Below, one piece after another: positions 44,961 to 56,300 of a stretch of 64,000 nucleotides of DNA. The notes under the pieces are model-generated. The model was given only the letters and a program-made list of their open reading frames with translations. It was not told the DNA's origin and ran no database searches. Numbering within the stretch: position 1 is the first letter of the stretch; every line of letters starts with the position of its first letter. The DNA is from Mytilus edulis (taxonomy: Eukaryota > Mollusca > Bivalvia > Mytilida > Mytilidae), in the NCBI RefSeq assembly GCF_963676685.1, contig NC_092348.1, forward strand, positions 16,319,531-16,383,530, given 5' to 3'. Both the position numbers and the translations under genes were made by a program.

Positions 44961-46794
44961 ACTTTCAATACTTGAATACATACTTAAATAAAATAATTTG
45001 TTACTAACAAATGTTACATGAATACAACGTTTTATTTCGCCTTTTATGTTACTAAATCATTCAATTTTTTACCAAAACGTCATAGGCGTTTTTCGTCTGT
45101 ACCCTTAAATCAGGCTTTATATATATCAGTATATATACAGCTTGTAGCGATTCCATGAAAAAATATTGATGTAATTCCAAAAAACTTGCATTGATAATAT
45201 TCGTCTTAAAACATACAGTTGTAAAGCCGGCTATGTTAATGTTATTTCACGTGCCAAAATCAAAAGAATAGATTTTGCCATTTATAATTATATTTGTGTA
45301 AACGGTAGTAGACACACATGACGGTCTCATTGTAAAACTCTGCATAAGCCAACATATGCATGTTTAATTTGTTGAATATTCATAGATAAGTTGTGTTTAT
45401 CTTCCTGCAATAATCACTAAGATCTACTTAGCCAATGGCTAATCTTTTCCTGAAAACAGGATTTTAAGAAGGCTCTCCGTTACCAATCTCCCATTTCTTG
45501 AAATGCCTTTATAATTATCTTTTTGTCATGTATGACTTTATCATAAGTAGTCTAGATATATCATACTTTTAAAACAACTAAAATGGACGACTGTATCTAC
45601 ATGATTATATTCAAAACATTACTCGCACCTTAATAAATTCAAACATCTAGGATATGACAGAAAATGAACACCGAAATAGATAGCGCACCTTTTTCACTTC
45701 GCAATTGATAAAGATTTGATAAATTCTAAAATATGTCCTTTTGAATTTAATGGTACTTGAACAATCTCTTCCGAAAAACAACCATTATACCGTTAGTCAA
45801 CTCCAAACATCGAGGTACAGATCAGACCTTAAACAATGTCTTTTCGATGACAACTATCAGGCTTAAATTATTAGAAAGTCATCGCCTAAACGAGTAAGAA
45901 TATCGATCATAATTTGAGAATCTTTCTGCGTTTACATATCTAAAAGTTCCTATGCATGTTGAAATTTCAAGGTAAACATGCCCAGAAATAAGATGATTAG
46001 GTATGAATGCTAATAAGACAACTCTCCATCCATGTCACAATGTGTAAAAAGTAAACAATTATAGGTCAAGGTACGGCCTTTAACATGGAATCTTGACTCA
46101 CACTGAACAGCGAGTTATATATAAAGGGCCCCAAAATGACTAGTGTAAAACAATTCTAACAAGAAAACCAACAGTCCAATCTATATAAAAAACGAGAAAC
46201 AAGTTACACTTTACACAACATACACAAACGACAACCACTGAACAACAGGCTCCTGACTTAGGAAAGGTGCAAACAATACAGCAGGTTTATACGTAAGCTT
46301 GGAATGTTTTTATAATAACCAGTATGTTTTTCTTTGTTTTATTTTCTGTTTATTTTTATTACTTCTTTGAAAACAATTAAGCAGTTCTCATTTTTTTTAA
46401 GTATTACCGCGTAGATAAATTCTGAATAAAGGCGTATTCGGAATGTCATATAGAAAATCAGATGGATTCCAAAACCAGTCGCTATTCCTAAAAAAAAATA
46501 CAAATGCCACCAATTGATTTGCGTGAGCCTCTCATGTTAAAAAAAAAAAGGATCGCATCTGAAAATAAAAGGTTTGAAATAATATGGTTCAGTGTTAAGA
46601 AGAAAACGGAGGCGAAAAATATTTATAAATTTCAAAAATATATTGTTAATTAGATATCTATTTATGTATTTTAAAAAGATAGTGTATTTGGAAGCCAACA
46701 TCTCTAGACGGATTTTAAGAAGCCTCTCCGGTACCAATCTCTCATGTCTTGTAGTTACCTCACTAGGAATTATTTGTCATTTTTTAAAAAGAAT
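44961..46794. other. Intergenic with an old duplication and an S copy
   Basis: 45990-46310 is a plus-strand S copy (GTACGGCCTTTAACATGG, AACGACAACCACTGAACAAC). GGATTTTAAGAAGGCTCTCC at about 45462 recurs as GGATTTTAAGAAGCCTCTCC at about 46711, and weaker likeness continues downstream, so an old direct duplication is likely. No gene is supported. Confidence 0.4.
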
Positions 46795-47000
46795 AAATAT
46801 AAGAATAAGAATAAGAATATTTATTATACCAATAAAGGGCCCTTGATTGGGCAGCGTTACATGTACACATAAAACAATACATCATGATTTGTTACAGAAA
46901 AACATTTTTATATATTGAAATGAAACATTAAAAAGTTCAGACAGATGTTATTATCTTTATTCTATAAAAATCACATACATTTAACTCCAGGCAGGATCAG
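46795..47000 (-). mobile_element. 3' end of a LINE-like element
   Basis: The minus strand runs through GGGCCCTTTATTGGTATAAT, then AAATATTCTTATTCTTATTC, a repeated short tail as at LINE 3' ends. No coding part is seen nearby. Confidence 0.4.
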
Positions 47001-48384
47001 AACTATAAAATCATTACAATTATCATTGTTATTACATACATTAATTAACTTTCGTCTAACATCTAGACATAGGATAAAAGTAGTCTTCATATATTATGCT
47101 TTTAAAATTAGCGCAATCAAAGACTGCACCAACATACTTATATTCGAAACATAGCTCGTACCTCGTTAAATTGGAACGTTGAGGACATAATATTGATGGA
47201 ATAAAAATCTTTTGAAAGATCATATGTTATCATTTCCTCCATTTAGTTCATTGGGGTGCCCTCAACATTTAAGTATCAATACACATGATCAACGTTTTAA
47301 GTCTTATGTTAGACACTCTGGACCATTTCCTTCTTTTTTGTTTCCGCCTTTAAGGGAAATCTTTTCGTTATTTTCAATACTTAATTTCGGAATCAGTGTT
47401 TTTTTTTTTAAATTATTATATATATCAAAATTCAAATAAGTGTACAAAAAATAAACAATATTTTCCGTGTTTGCATTTTTCCTTTAATAAAATTATCTGG
47501 CGAAATCAGTTCAAATAATTTGTTTTGAAAGGGCCAAAAAAGCCTGTTAACTTACAGTAAAGCTTTCACTAGTTTCAAAAATGAAATTTTCTTTCTTTTT
47601 ACAATATAATTTATATGTGTATGTCAACTAAGTCCTAAAAATGCAATTGAACAAAGGGCGAGGGATAAAGAACAGAACTTATGAGAGTCATGCCTTGAAA
47701 ATTAATGAATGTTGACGTAAACCATTTAATTGATTTATATCGATAAATGATCATGAAAATCTAATTCATTTATTTTTCTAATATTGGAAAACATTGTCTT
47801 TTGTTTTCAAAATCATATTCATGTCATTGATAGGGTTTTTTACATGATTATATTTTGCGTTTGTAGGTTTTTGTTTTAGATGTTTGCAAGTGTGATTACT
47901 TTTCGCCTACTTATTGTTCGATACCTTGAGTCTAAATTATTAACATCATGATGATAATACTTTTAGGATTATCATGTAAACGCTTCAGAATGATGCTGAA
48001 AATGATAAGTTGTAAACTCATTATCTACATTAACAATAACAATTATTATTTGATATTTAATCATTTATTAGTATTTCCTCTTTTTTCTACAATCTTGACT
48101 TTTAGTAATATACAAGTCATTTACATATCAACTCATTAAAGTCAAATTTTTATCTACAATGATATTTCTAGTACAGTATAATAACTTCAGTATAAATGCT
48201 GTACACTGAATTTCGATTGTGTACATATACAAAGGTAGATGTGATAAACCTATAGTATATCTTATGTATAACTATAGGTGTACACGTTGTGTACTGGTTG
48301 TGCATATATTACATGTTATTATAGGGAAGGATCGAATTTCAGCACATAACATTATTGTTTCATGCGACAGATCAAAACATTAAA
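47001..48384. other. Upstream region of the PX gene, no gene seen
   Basis: AT-rich. Open frames at 47212 and 47948 show no motif. The interval 48160-48330 is rich in GTACA/TGTAC words, with no clear TATA box or initiator. Confidence 0.35.
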
Positions 48385-48405
48385 ATGATGGGATACCAAA
48401 CATGA
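48385..48405 (+). promoter_or_regulatory. Upstream ORF overlapping the PX start codon
   Basis: ATG ATG GGA TAC CAA ACA TGA encodes six residues. Its stop TGA (48403-48405) overlaps the PX start ATG (48402-48404) as ATGA. If it is in the mRNA, it would be expected to lower initiation or allow reinitiation at the main start. The transcript start is not known from sequence. Confidence 0.4.
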
Positions 48406-51400
48406 CTTCATTCCAAGATGACGAACTGGTTGTATGTAACTTAGCTGTGTCGTCTGCTGAAGTTTCTGGTTTTGTGGAGGATAAATCAAAAAGAGGGAAA
48501 GAGTTTTTGTTTATTGTTGATGTATTATGGTCAGATGGACGTTCGTGTTGTGTAAGACGAAGTTATCAAGACTTTCTAGAATTTAGAAAGAGATTAATCG
48601 TACGGAATAAGAAATTGACAGATCTTCCAAAATTACCTGGTTTGTATTTGAACTCTAAATGAAAAATAATTAATGATTTAAAACTATATTTTAATGTTTT
48701 CATCGTTGGGCTTTTATCTCCTATACTTTTTGACAGAGTACTAGATGATTTGGTTATAGTAATTAATTGCTTAATTTATAATAGGCGATAGATACGTAAT
48801 GAAATATTTGTAAATGTGTGTATTGCATAACTGCTTAACAAGCTGTAAATAAATTAAGGCGGATCATTTTCCACACTAACAAAGGATAGTATTGATAATA
48901 TATGAAGAATAATAGATCCTTGTTCTAAAAATTGATAAGAAATTAATCATATTATGAAACTAGCATACTGATCTTATAAGTTTCATTTGCTGCAGTGATT
49001 TTGTAAGTCAGGAAATGTCCACAGTAGTTTACTGATGTTAAAATCTCGTAAATCGAGTAGACAGAGACAAATCATTGTATTAATAGAAACTGAGGGAATC
49101 GCATGAACTCCAACAGAAGAAAGACCGGTAGCGTTGCCAGATGTTCAGTAGTTATCGTACATATTTGTTTCTTACCTTCTAACCGAGCTCCTAACGGATT
49201 TTCTAACAACCGTCGCTAGTATATAAACATTTGTGCGGTTTACAAAAAAAAATCTCATTAAAAAAAAAATCAAAACTCTTGGTATTTCTATCAGAATGGT
49301 CTTGAAGATTGAATTAGTATGAATTTGAAGAAAAAATATATTTCGAAAAACCATCGAAGATATCTTTATTAATTCTCTCAAATACTATAAACATAAAAGT
49401 ATTTCATTATTCACATAGAGATTTGTCCACATGTTGGTTGTGGATATTCTTTACTTATAAGAATTACATTTGACTTTTTACGAGAAAAACAAGAAAATGC
49501 CATTCATTATTGGTTCCAACAAACACACAAATATGTCTTGTGTTGATTAAGCGGACTTCGACATTCTAAATAACGTAAATGAACGAAGCATAATTATTTA
49601 CCGGCCGTGTTTCATCCGGCTGTTTCTCTTACAAATTGTTTATCCTTGAACATGTTGTATTAATCACATAATAATAATCAATGAATGTGTATAATTTTGT
49701 CTTCTTTTGTTCTTATTTTCTTGTATAACTAATATGACACCAAGGGCTCTAAAATAAGAAAATAAACTTATTTGATTTGATTTGATTTACGACTTGACGG
49801 TTGGTCACGACAATTTCGGGCTCAGATGACCCATTTTAAAATCAATTCATTGATAAAGAAAATCAATTCATTGATAAAGAAAATCAATTGTGTAAATATT
49901 TTAACGTAAGTACATATTTGATAGATATAAAATCATATCTTTGCAGATTCGACTGTCATACAAATGTTTAAATGGGACAAGACAAGTATTGCCGAAGAAA
50001 GAGAATCGCAGCTACATTTATTTGTGAAAAAACTGATTGATGGCAATCCACTGGTATAAATATTAACAACAGAATATATACATATGTATAAATACAACAA
50101 ACAAAAACACGAACTCCGTGGAAAATTCTAAATAGAAAGTCCCTTATCAAAGGGCATATGAACAGATAACAAAAGTTATCAAAAGTACCAGGATTATAAT
50201 TTAATACGCCAGACGCGCGTTTTGTCTACATAAGGACTCATCAGGGACGCTCATATCAAAATAGTTATAAAGCCAAAGATGTACAACTGTCAAATTCCTG
50301 ACTTGGTACATGCATTTTCTTATGTAGAAAATGGTGGATTAAACCTGGCTTTATAGCTAGCTAAAACTCCCACGTGTAAGACAGTTTCATATAATTCCAT
50401 AATAGTGACAACAATGTAAAATAGCTTTTATGCAAATATCTCTTTAAAGCAAATTGTATTGACTTCGCCTATTACATACTCGGTTGTGCCAGACTATAAA
50501 CTCGACTAATAGTATCAAAGGATTATAAACAAGTATCATAGTATTAATATGAAGATATTTTAAAAGGTTAATGGATACAATATTGATGCTGATTAATAAC
50601 TATTACTCACCAGTCTAGCTTATTAGAACCATGTGAGCTGTAACTGATCCGGTAGCTATACAAGTTGAATATCTCTATTTTTTCTCAATATAACATATTC
50701 CAGTCATACTTAGTTGTAATAATTTAATTGTTATCAATGGTTGTTTATTTGTTGACTGACCCAGGCCAGGTGGGATGTATCTCATGATTTGGGGATGACG
50801 AGAAGGGAAGGTCTACACAATCGTAACAATTCTCTCAAATATACACTTGAAGAATGTAAGGTGGGATCGGCGGATAACTATTGTTTGTTCCACTCCAGGC
50901 ACAATAAGTCCAACCCCCCTCTCCTCATCTCTCAAAAATATGCTCTTCCTTATCAAATATAAATATGAACTAGCTGATCTGTCCTTTAGTTAAGAGCTGT
51001 TGTGAAATGCCACATGAGATATTAAAAAGTAAAATAACACTAGAGGCTCTCAAGAGCCTGTGTCGCTCACCTTGGTCTATGTGCATATTAAACAATGGAC
51101 ACAGATAAATTCATGACATAATTGTGCTTTGGTGATGGTGATGTGTTTGTAGATCTTACTTTACTGAACATTCTTGTTGCTACAATTATCTTTATCTATA
51201 ATGAACCTAGCCCAGTAATAACAGTGGAAAATATTTTCTAAAAATTTACAAAAATTTATGAAAAATGCTAAAAATTAACTATAAAGGGCAATAACTCCTT
51301 AAGGGGTCAATTGACTATTTTGGTCATGTTGACTTATTTGTAAATCTAACTTTGCTAAACATTGGGCAGAAAGATCTTGACCTGATTAGCAATTTTACCT

Positions 51401-52125
51401 ATGTCAGATTTTCTCTAAGTGCTTTGGTTTTTGAGTTATAAGCCAAAAACTGCATTTTACCCCTATGTTCTATTTTTAGCCATGGCGGCCATCTTAGTTG
51501 GTTGGCCGGGTCACGCCACACATTTTTTAAACAAGATACCCCAATGACGATTGTGGCCAAGTTTGGATTAATTTGGCTCAGTAGTTTCAGAGGAGAAGAT
51601 TTTTGTAAAAGATTACTAAGATTTACGAAAAAATGGTTAAAATTTGACTATAAAGGGCAATAACTCCTAAAGGGGTCAGCTGACCATTTCCTTTGCATTG
51701 ACGTATTTGTAAATCTTACTTTGCTGAACATTATTGCTGTTTTTAGTTTATCTCTATCTATAATAATATTCAAGATAATAACCAAAAACAGCAAAATTTC
51801 CTTAAAAATACCAATTCAGGGGCAGCAACCCAACAACAGGTTCTCCGATTCATATGAAAATTTAAGGACAGATAGATCTTGACCTGATGAACACTTTTAA
51901 CCCTGTCAGATTTGCTCTAAATGCTTTGGTTTTTGAGTTATAAGCCAAAAACTGCATTTTACCCCTATGTTCTATTTTTAGCCATGGCGGCCATCTTGGT
52001 TGGTTGGCCGGGTCACGCCACACATTTTTTAAACTAGATACCCCAAAGATGACTGTGGCCAAGTTTGGATTAATTTGGCACAGTAGTTTCAGACGAGAAG
52101 ATTTTTGTAAAAGTTAACGACGACG

Positions 52126-52166
<41 letters not shown>

Positions 52167-52662
52167 ACGACGGACGACGGACGCCAAGTGATGGGAAAAG
52201 CTCACTTGGCCCTTCGGGCCAGGTGAGCTAAAAAATACCATACTCCGAGGAAAATTTCAAAACGTAAAATCTAGAATCAAATGGCAAAATGAATAGCTCA
52301 AACACATCAAACGAATGGATAACAACTGTCATACTCCTTTAAGAAAATGGTTGATTAAACCTGGGTTTATAGATAGCTAAACCTCTCACTTGTATGACAG
52401 TGACATAAAAATCCATTAGATTGACAACAATGTGTGAACAAAGAAACAAACATTGAGACTAAGTTGCATACATACACTTCCAAATCATTGTCTCATTATT
52501 CATTAATTTTAGATCGTCAGTTTGCCATTGGTGTTGAATTTCTTTGAACCTCGACCTACAGACCCCATTCCTTATAAACACCATTCTGACGGGGAGGAAG
52601 ATGAAGATGATCCATTTTCAGAGGAAGTGTTTGATTGCAAATGGATGAAACAGAAAAAATGA
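48402..52662 (+). CDS. PX-domain protein, three exons, 164 residues
   Basis: Exons 48402-48639, 49947-50053 and 52513-52662 join in frame. The donor GTTTGT at 48640 leaves phase 1, completed by AT from exon 2. The acceptor TTGCAG ends at 49946, the donor is GTATAA at 50054, and the acceptor TTTTAG ends at 52512. The product is a PX (phox homology) domain: beta strands with EFLFIVDVLWSDGRSC, the lipid-binding RRSYQDFLEF motif, the proline loop LPKLPD, a helix (EERESQLHLFVKKLI), and closing helix text LPLVLNFFEPRPTDP. PX domains bind phosphoinositides on membranes. The WSDG and RRSY wording and FFEPRP are closest to my memory of the p47phox/NOXO1/SH3PXD2 group. That group continues into SH3 domains, but here an acidic tail (EEDEDDPF) and a TGA follow. 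The model could be a PX-only gene or an alternative short end. Intron 2 holds a family A element. Confidence 0.75.
49520..49795 (+). mobile_element. 3' end of a LINE-like element with (TTTGA)n tail, in PX intron 1
   Basis: ATGACACCAAGGGCTCTAAA, AATAAGAAAATAAACTTA, then TTTGATTTGATTTGATTT. A short repeated tail after an AATAAA-like stretch is usual for non-LTR 3' ends. It lies about 150 bp before exon 2. Confidence 0.45.
50188..50420 (-). repeat. Family G 3' piece and family F copy in PX intron 2
   Basis: 50188-50270 reads ACGCCAGACGCGCGTTTTG and AGGACTCATCAGGGACG (minus-strand G). 50270-50420 reads AAATGGTGGATTAAACCTGG and TTTATAGCTAGC (minus-strand F). Confidence 0.55.
51040..52230 (-). mobile_element. 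Helentron-associated-like element (family A) in PX intron 2
   Basis: On the minus strand it opens TAGCTCACCTGGCCCGAAGG with its hairpin, then a GTC microsatellite (GAC runs at 52114-52188), two core units with CAAGATGGCCGCC and AAAACTGCATTTTACCCC-complement text (about 450 bp period), and the 3' hairpin GGCTCTTGAGAGCC then TCTAG at 51040. Core text matches 6651-8436, so this is the same subfamily. It ends 282 bp before PX exon 3. Confidence 0.65.
52235..52445 (-). repeat. SINE-like repeat F in PX intron 2
   Basis: Minus-strand copy: CACATCAAACGAATGGATAA, TTGATTAAACCTGGGTTTAT, AGCTAAACCTCTCACTTG. It begins next to the family A element. Confidence 0.6.
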
Positions 52663-52768
52663 ACATGTTCTTGTCTTACCGGTAGATCATGATGATAAGA
52701 AACCATTGACCAGTGCCAAATCAAAATATTTTATGCCATAATATCAATAATATTTATAAACATTTATA

Positions 52769-52774
52769 AATAAA
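52769..52774 (+). promoter_or_regulatory. Poly(A) signal AATAAA of the PX gene
   Basis: First canonical AATAAA after the stop, 107 bases downstream. It supports 52662 as the true end of at least one transcript. Confidence 0.5.
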
Positions 52775-53639
52775 CAAAATGTATACACTTTGCAATAGTT
52801 ATAGTAAATCACTTTGGTGAATTGTGCTATTAAAAAGAAACAGCTAACATGTATCATTCATATCCAAACAATGTCAAAAATACAATTCACATCAATACAT
52901 TTAACACATACTTTTGCCAGGAGACACAGACATAAGTAGCTACAAATTAGTTCTTCAGTGAAATACAGCTCTTATATAACATAGCAAATGATTTCCCCAC
53001 TCAAAAACATGAATCGTTTTTGGAAAGGATTTCCACACTTTCAATGTCATCTTTCATGCCCCTAAGAAAATAGTGTATGCAGTATAAGTAATCGGACAAT
53101 AATTATATGCATTACTTAATATATCAAAAAACTTGTATTGATGTTCTTTAACTTGAAGTTATAATTACCGGATGATCTTCTGTGAAGATTTAAAGAGATC
53201 ATGCAAGATCAATACCGGCCTCAGTGACAACTTGAACAAGATTCTTCGATATTCATTTAAAATCGTTTGATGTATCTAATTTAGCATATGAAGGAAGAAA
53301 TGTTTCAGTGATAGGTAAATTGCTTATAAAATGGTAATACTTTTCTCTGCAAATCTAGCATTCATTTCCAATTTAAGAGCTTTATAATTAAGATTTTAAA
53401 AATAATAAAGGAATTAACTAAAACAGGGTTATGTATATGAAAGCAATAACTTAGATATCAGGCAATACAGAGATAATTTTGACATTCTTTGAAGAGAGGA
53501 AAAAACGGTAAGAAACTGACAACACCGTGACTAAAAATGAAAAAGACAACAAACAACAGTACATCAAAAACAATGTAAAAAAAATAAAGATTTTACAACA
53601 TGATCACAACCAACAACTCATCTCATAAGGCATCCGTCG
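52775..53639. other. Intergenic, no gene seen
   Basis: AT-rich sequence after the PX gene. No open frame, repeat or structure recognised. Confidence 0.4.
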
Positions 53640-54178
53640 TGTTGTTCGTGTAAGTACAAACCCGGTGATAAGTCTTAATTCGGTAGGTCACAATCGGGGG
53701 AAAGGGGACGAGAATTTAGTTACGACAATTGGAACATATCTGTCATCTGTGAAACAGATAATCCATAACGATCAACTAACCCGTGATATTGTCCTTAAAA
53801 TTTACGAAGGGGTGGTTTTAACTTCACCACTTAAAACTCTTGGATTGATAGCTTCCTTGTGAGCAGCAACCCTAAATCAAAGAAACCAATATAGGAATTA
53901 CAAGCCCTCCATTGTCGTATCATATAGGAAATATAAACTTTGTATCCAGACGCTACTGGAATGTTTTAAAATAAAAAGGCTTTTCTACCGCGGGAATATA
54001 GATTACCGTATCTGTATTTTGCAAAACTTTTAGGAATTTTTGGTCTTCAATACTCTTCAATTTCGTACTTGATTTGGCCTTTTTAACATTTTTTCATTCA
54101 AACGTCACTGATGAAACGTTTGTAGACGAAACGCGCGTCTGGCGTTAACATAAAATTTCAATCCTGGTATCTATGGTG
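53640..54178 (+). repeat. Family H then family G copies
   Basis: 53640-53990 has TTCGGTAGGTCACAATCG, GTGAAACAGATAATCCATAA, CTAACCCGTGATATTG and AATTTACGAAGGGGTGG. Its 65-codon open frame is part of the repeat. 54000-54178 ends with GACGAAACGCGCGTCTGGCG and CAATCCTGGTATCTATGG, the family G end. Confidence 0.5.
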
Positions 54179-54234
54179 AGTGTATTTGCTACATAGCATA
54201 ACCTATTTTGTCGTTAAGTTTTGTTTTCAACAGC

Positions 54235-55050
54235 CATCATGACATTTATTGTCAATTTCTAGATATACATCAAGATATGAGGCAGACATAAATGTATCTA
54301 CTGTATCCTTTATTACAAGTTAGATTGGATATGGAATATCCGTTTAACAGATGATATAGGATATGTTCCTTATATGATGTCGTAACTACAATCCTGTTCC
54401 CTTTTCACGAATGCGACCTACCGGATAAGACTATTTACCGGCTTTGTAATTACATGAGCAACACGACAGGTGCCACATATGGAGCAGGATCTGCTTTCCC
54501 TACCGGTACCGGAGCACCTGCGATCACCCCCAGTTTTTGGTTGGTATTCCGTTGTACATAGATATAGGAAGATGTGGTATGAGTGCCAATGAGACAACTC
54601 CCGTTCAAAGAAACAATTTATAAAAGTAAACCATTATAGGTCAATGTACGGCCTTCAACACGGAGCCTTGGCTCACACCGAACAGCAAGCTAAAAAAGGC
54701 CCCATAAATTACTAGTGTTAAACCATTCAAACGGGGAAAACTACGGTTTTATCTATATATTTGTGACATTTTTACCTATTGTGTCGGATTAATTTTGTTC
54801 ACACATCGTTGACAGTATAATAAAATTTGATGCGACAGTCATACAAGTGAGAGGTTTAGCTAGCTTTAAAACCAGGTTTAATCCACCATTTTCTTTATAT
54901 AAGGAAGTGTCTGTATTAAGTCAGAAATATGACAGTTGTTATCCATTCGTTAGATGTGTTTGAGCTTTTGATTTTGCTTTTTAATTAGGGACTTTACGTT
55001 TTGAATTTTTCTCGGAGTTCAGTATTTTTGTGATTTTACTTTTTATTTCA
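54235..55050 (+). repeat. Run of H, S and F repeats
   Basis: H at 54235-54545 (GAGCAACACGACAGGTG, CGGAGCACCTGCGATCACC), S at 54558-54755 (GATATAGGAAGATGTGGTAT, GGCCTTCAACACGGAGCC), and F at 54765-55050 (AATTTGATGCGACAGTC, TTATCCATTCGTTAGATG, GGAGTTCAGTATTTTTGTG). Confidence 0.6.
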
Positions 55051-55659
55051 ATAGCGAAAAGTGACGTGAAAGGATATTGATTTCTTTCTTCCTAAGATGT
55101 TTTTGTATGAATTTGACTCGTATGATTAAAGAAACCAGTTGGCAAAAGAGGAGCACAGTTGGTTCCAATGGGTTTGCCGATTGCTTGTTGAAACATACGT
55201 CCTCCAAACTTAACAGATATGTTGTCAATCAAGAAATCAAATATCTTGATAATGTTTCTTTCCGAGAATTTTCAGTTTGAATTGATGATTTTATTTTACA
55301 AAGTACGATTTATCTCAGATACCAGACACTAGTGCTGGTTGGTCATTTTCAATTTGTCTTTTAGTTTGGATTGGGGAATTCTTGTGTAAAATGAAGAATG
55401 TTAATTATTTAGTCCTTTTGCAAGATGAAAGAGTATAAGATTGTATGTACTCGAACATATCTTTGGAATTTCTTAGTATACACAGCTGATTCACATGGCG
55501 TCCAGAATAGGTAATTTTACAATTACTTTGAAATTCGGGGCTTTATTTGCTGATAGAATTTGTGCTATTAATTTCAAAAGAGGCTTCGTGGACCACTAAG
55601 TAGACCCATAAATATAGAGCTGTTTGTTAATCATTTATGTAGTCTAGGTATATAATACC
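55051..55659. other. Intergenic, no gene seen
   Basis: Open frames at 55043 (-) and 55077 (+) overlap on opposite strands without motifs. Nothing else was recognised. Confidence 0.35.
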
Positions 55660-55749
55660 ATGAATGAAAATCCGGTTCTTCCACTTCGGTTGAAATTCCA
55701 AAGGAACATAGAACAGACCAGTCCTATGATTTACCAGGATTTCCCCTTG
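55660..55749 (+). other. Candidate first coding exon with a strong donor
   Basis: Thirty codons from MNENPVLPLRLKFQ to MIYQDFPL end exactly at a consensus donor GTAAGT (55750-55755). The open frame runs on to 55929, but text past the donor looks less protein-like. No second exon was identified downstream, so this is only a candidate. Confidence 0.25.
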
Positions 55750-55961
55750 GTAAGTGTCGTGGGGACATATGTTGAGTTTCCAAGTGAATTGTCAATGCCA
55801 GATTCATTTATCATGCAATTTATGCACACACATGATTTTGTTTGGGGATTTATCTGCGGGGACAACATCATATTTGTCCTGGAGGGAGAACATAGTTTCA
55901 CAACATTTGGGTCTGAAAGGTTGATGTAACATGGGTATTCATAGACCCATTTAGATTATTA

Positions 55962-56300
55962 ATTATCTAAAGAGCCTGTGTTGATCACCAGGTCTATGGG
56001 CATCTTCAACAATAGTCTTTCTTTTAAAGTCGACAGATAAATCTCAACATTCTGAATATTTTTGCCCAGTTAGAGTTTCTCTAGTAGCAGCAGTTGTCTA
56101 GATAATCGACAACACTAGCATTTTATTACTATGTTCTTTTTAGCCATGTAGGTCATGTTGTTTGGCAAGCAGGGTCAGCAGTCGACATTTTTTATCAGAA
56201 TATCTCATATGATGATGGTGGCCAATTTTGATTAAATAATTAGTCCAATGTTTTTTTTTGGAGAAGACTTTTGTTTAAGTTAACAGACAATAATGATGGG
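55962..56300 (-). mobile_element. Degenerate family A element fragment
   Basis: Shows the minus-strand family order in worn form: AAAGAGCCTGTGTTGATCAC, CTATGTTCTTTTTAGCCATG, GATGGTGGCCAATTTTG, GGAGAAGACTTTTG, then GGGCAAGCAAGCT where the hairpin would be. Confidence 0.5.

Noticed and set aside
49172-50150. Minus-strand open frames at 49172-49381 and 49968-50150
   Set aside because: One is within PX intron 1 without motifs. The other is antisense to PX exon 2.
53665-53862. 65-residue open frame (NSVGHNRGKGDENLVTT...)
   Set aside because: It lies in repeat family H, whose other copies have the same text broken by stops. It may be an old transposon protein remnant but not a gene here.
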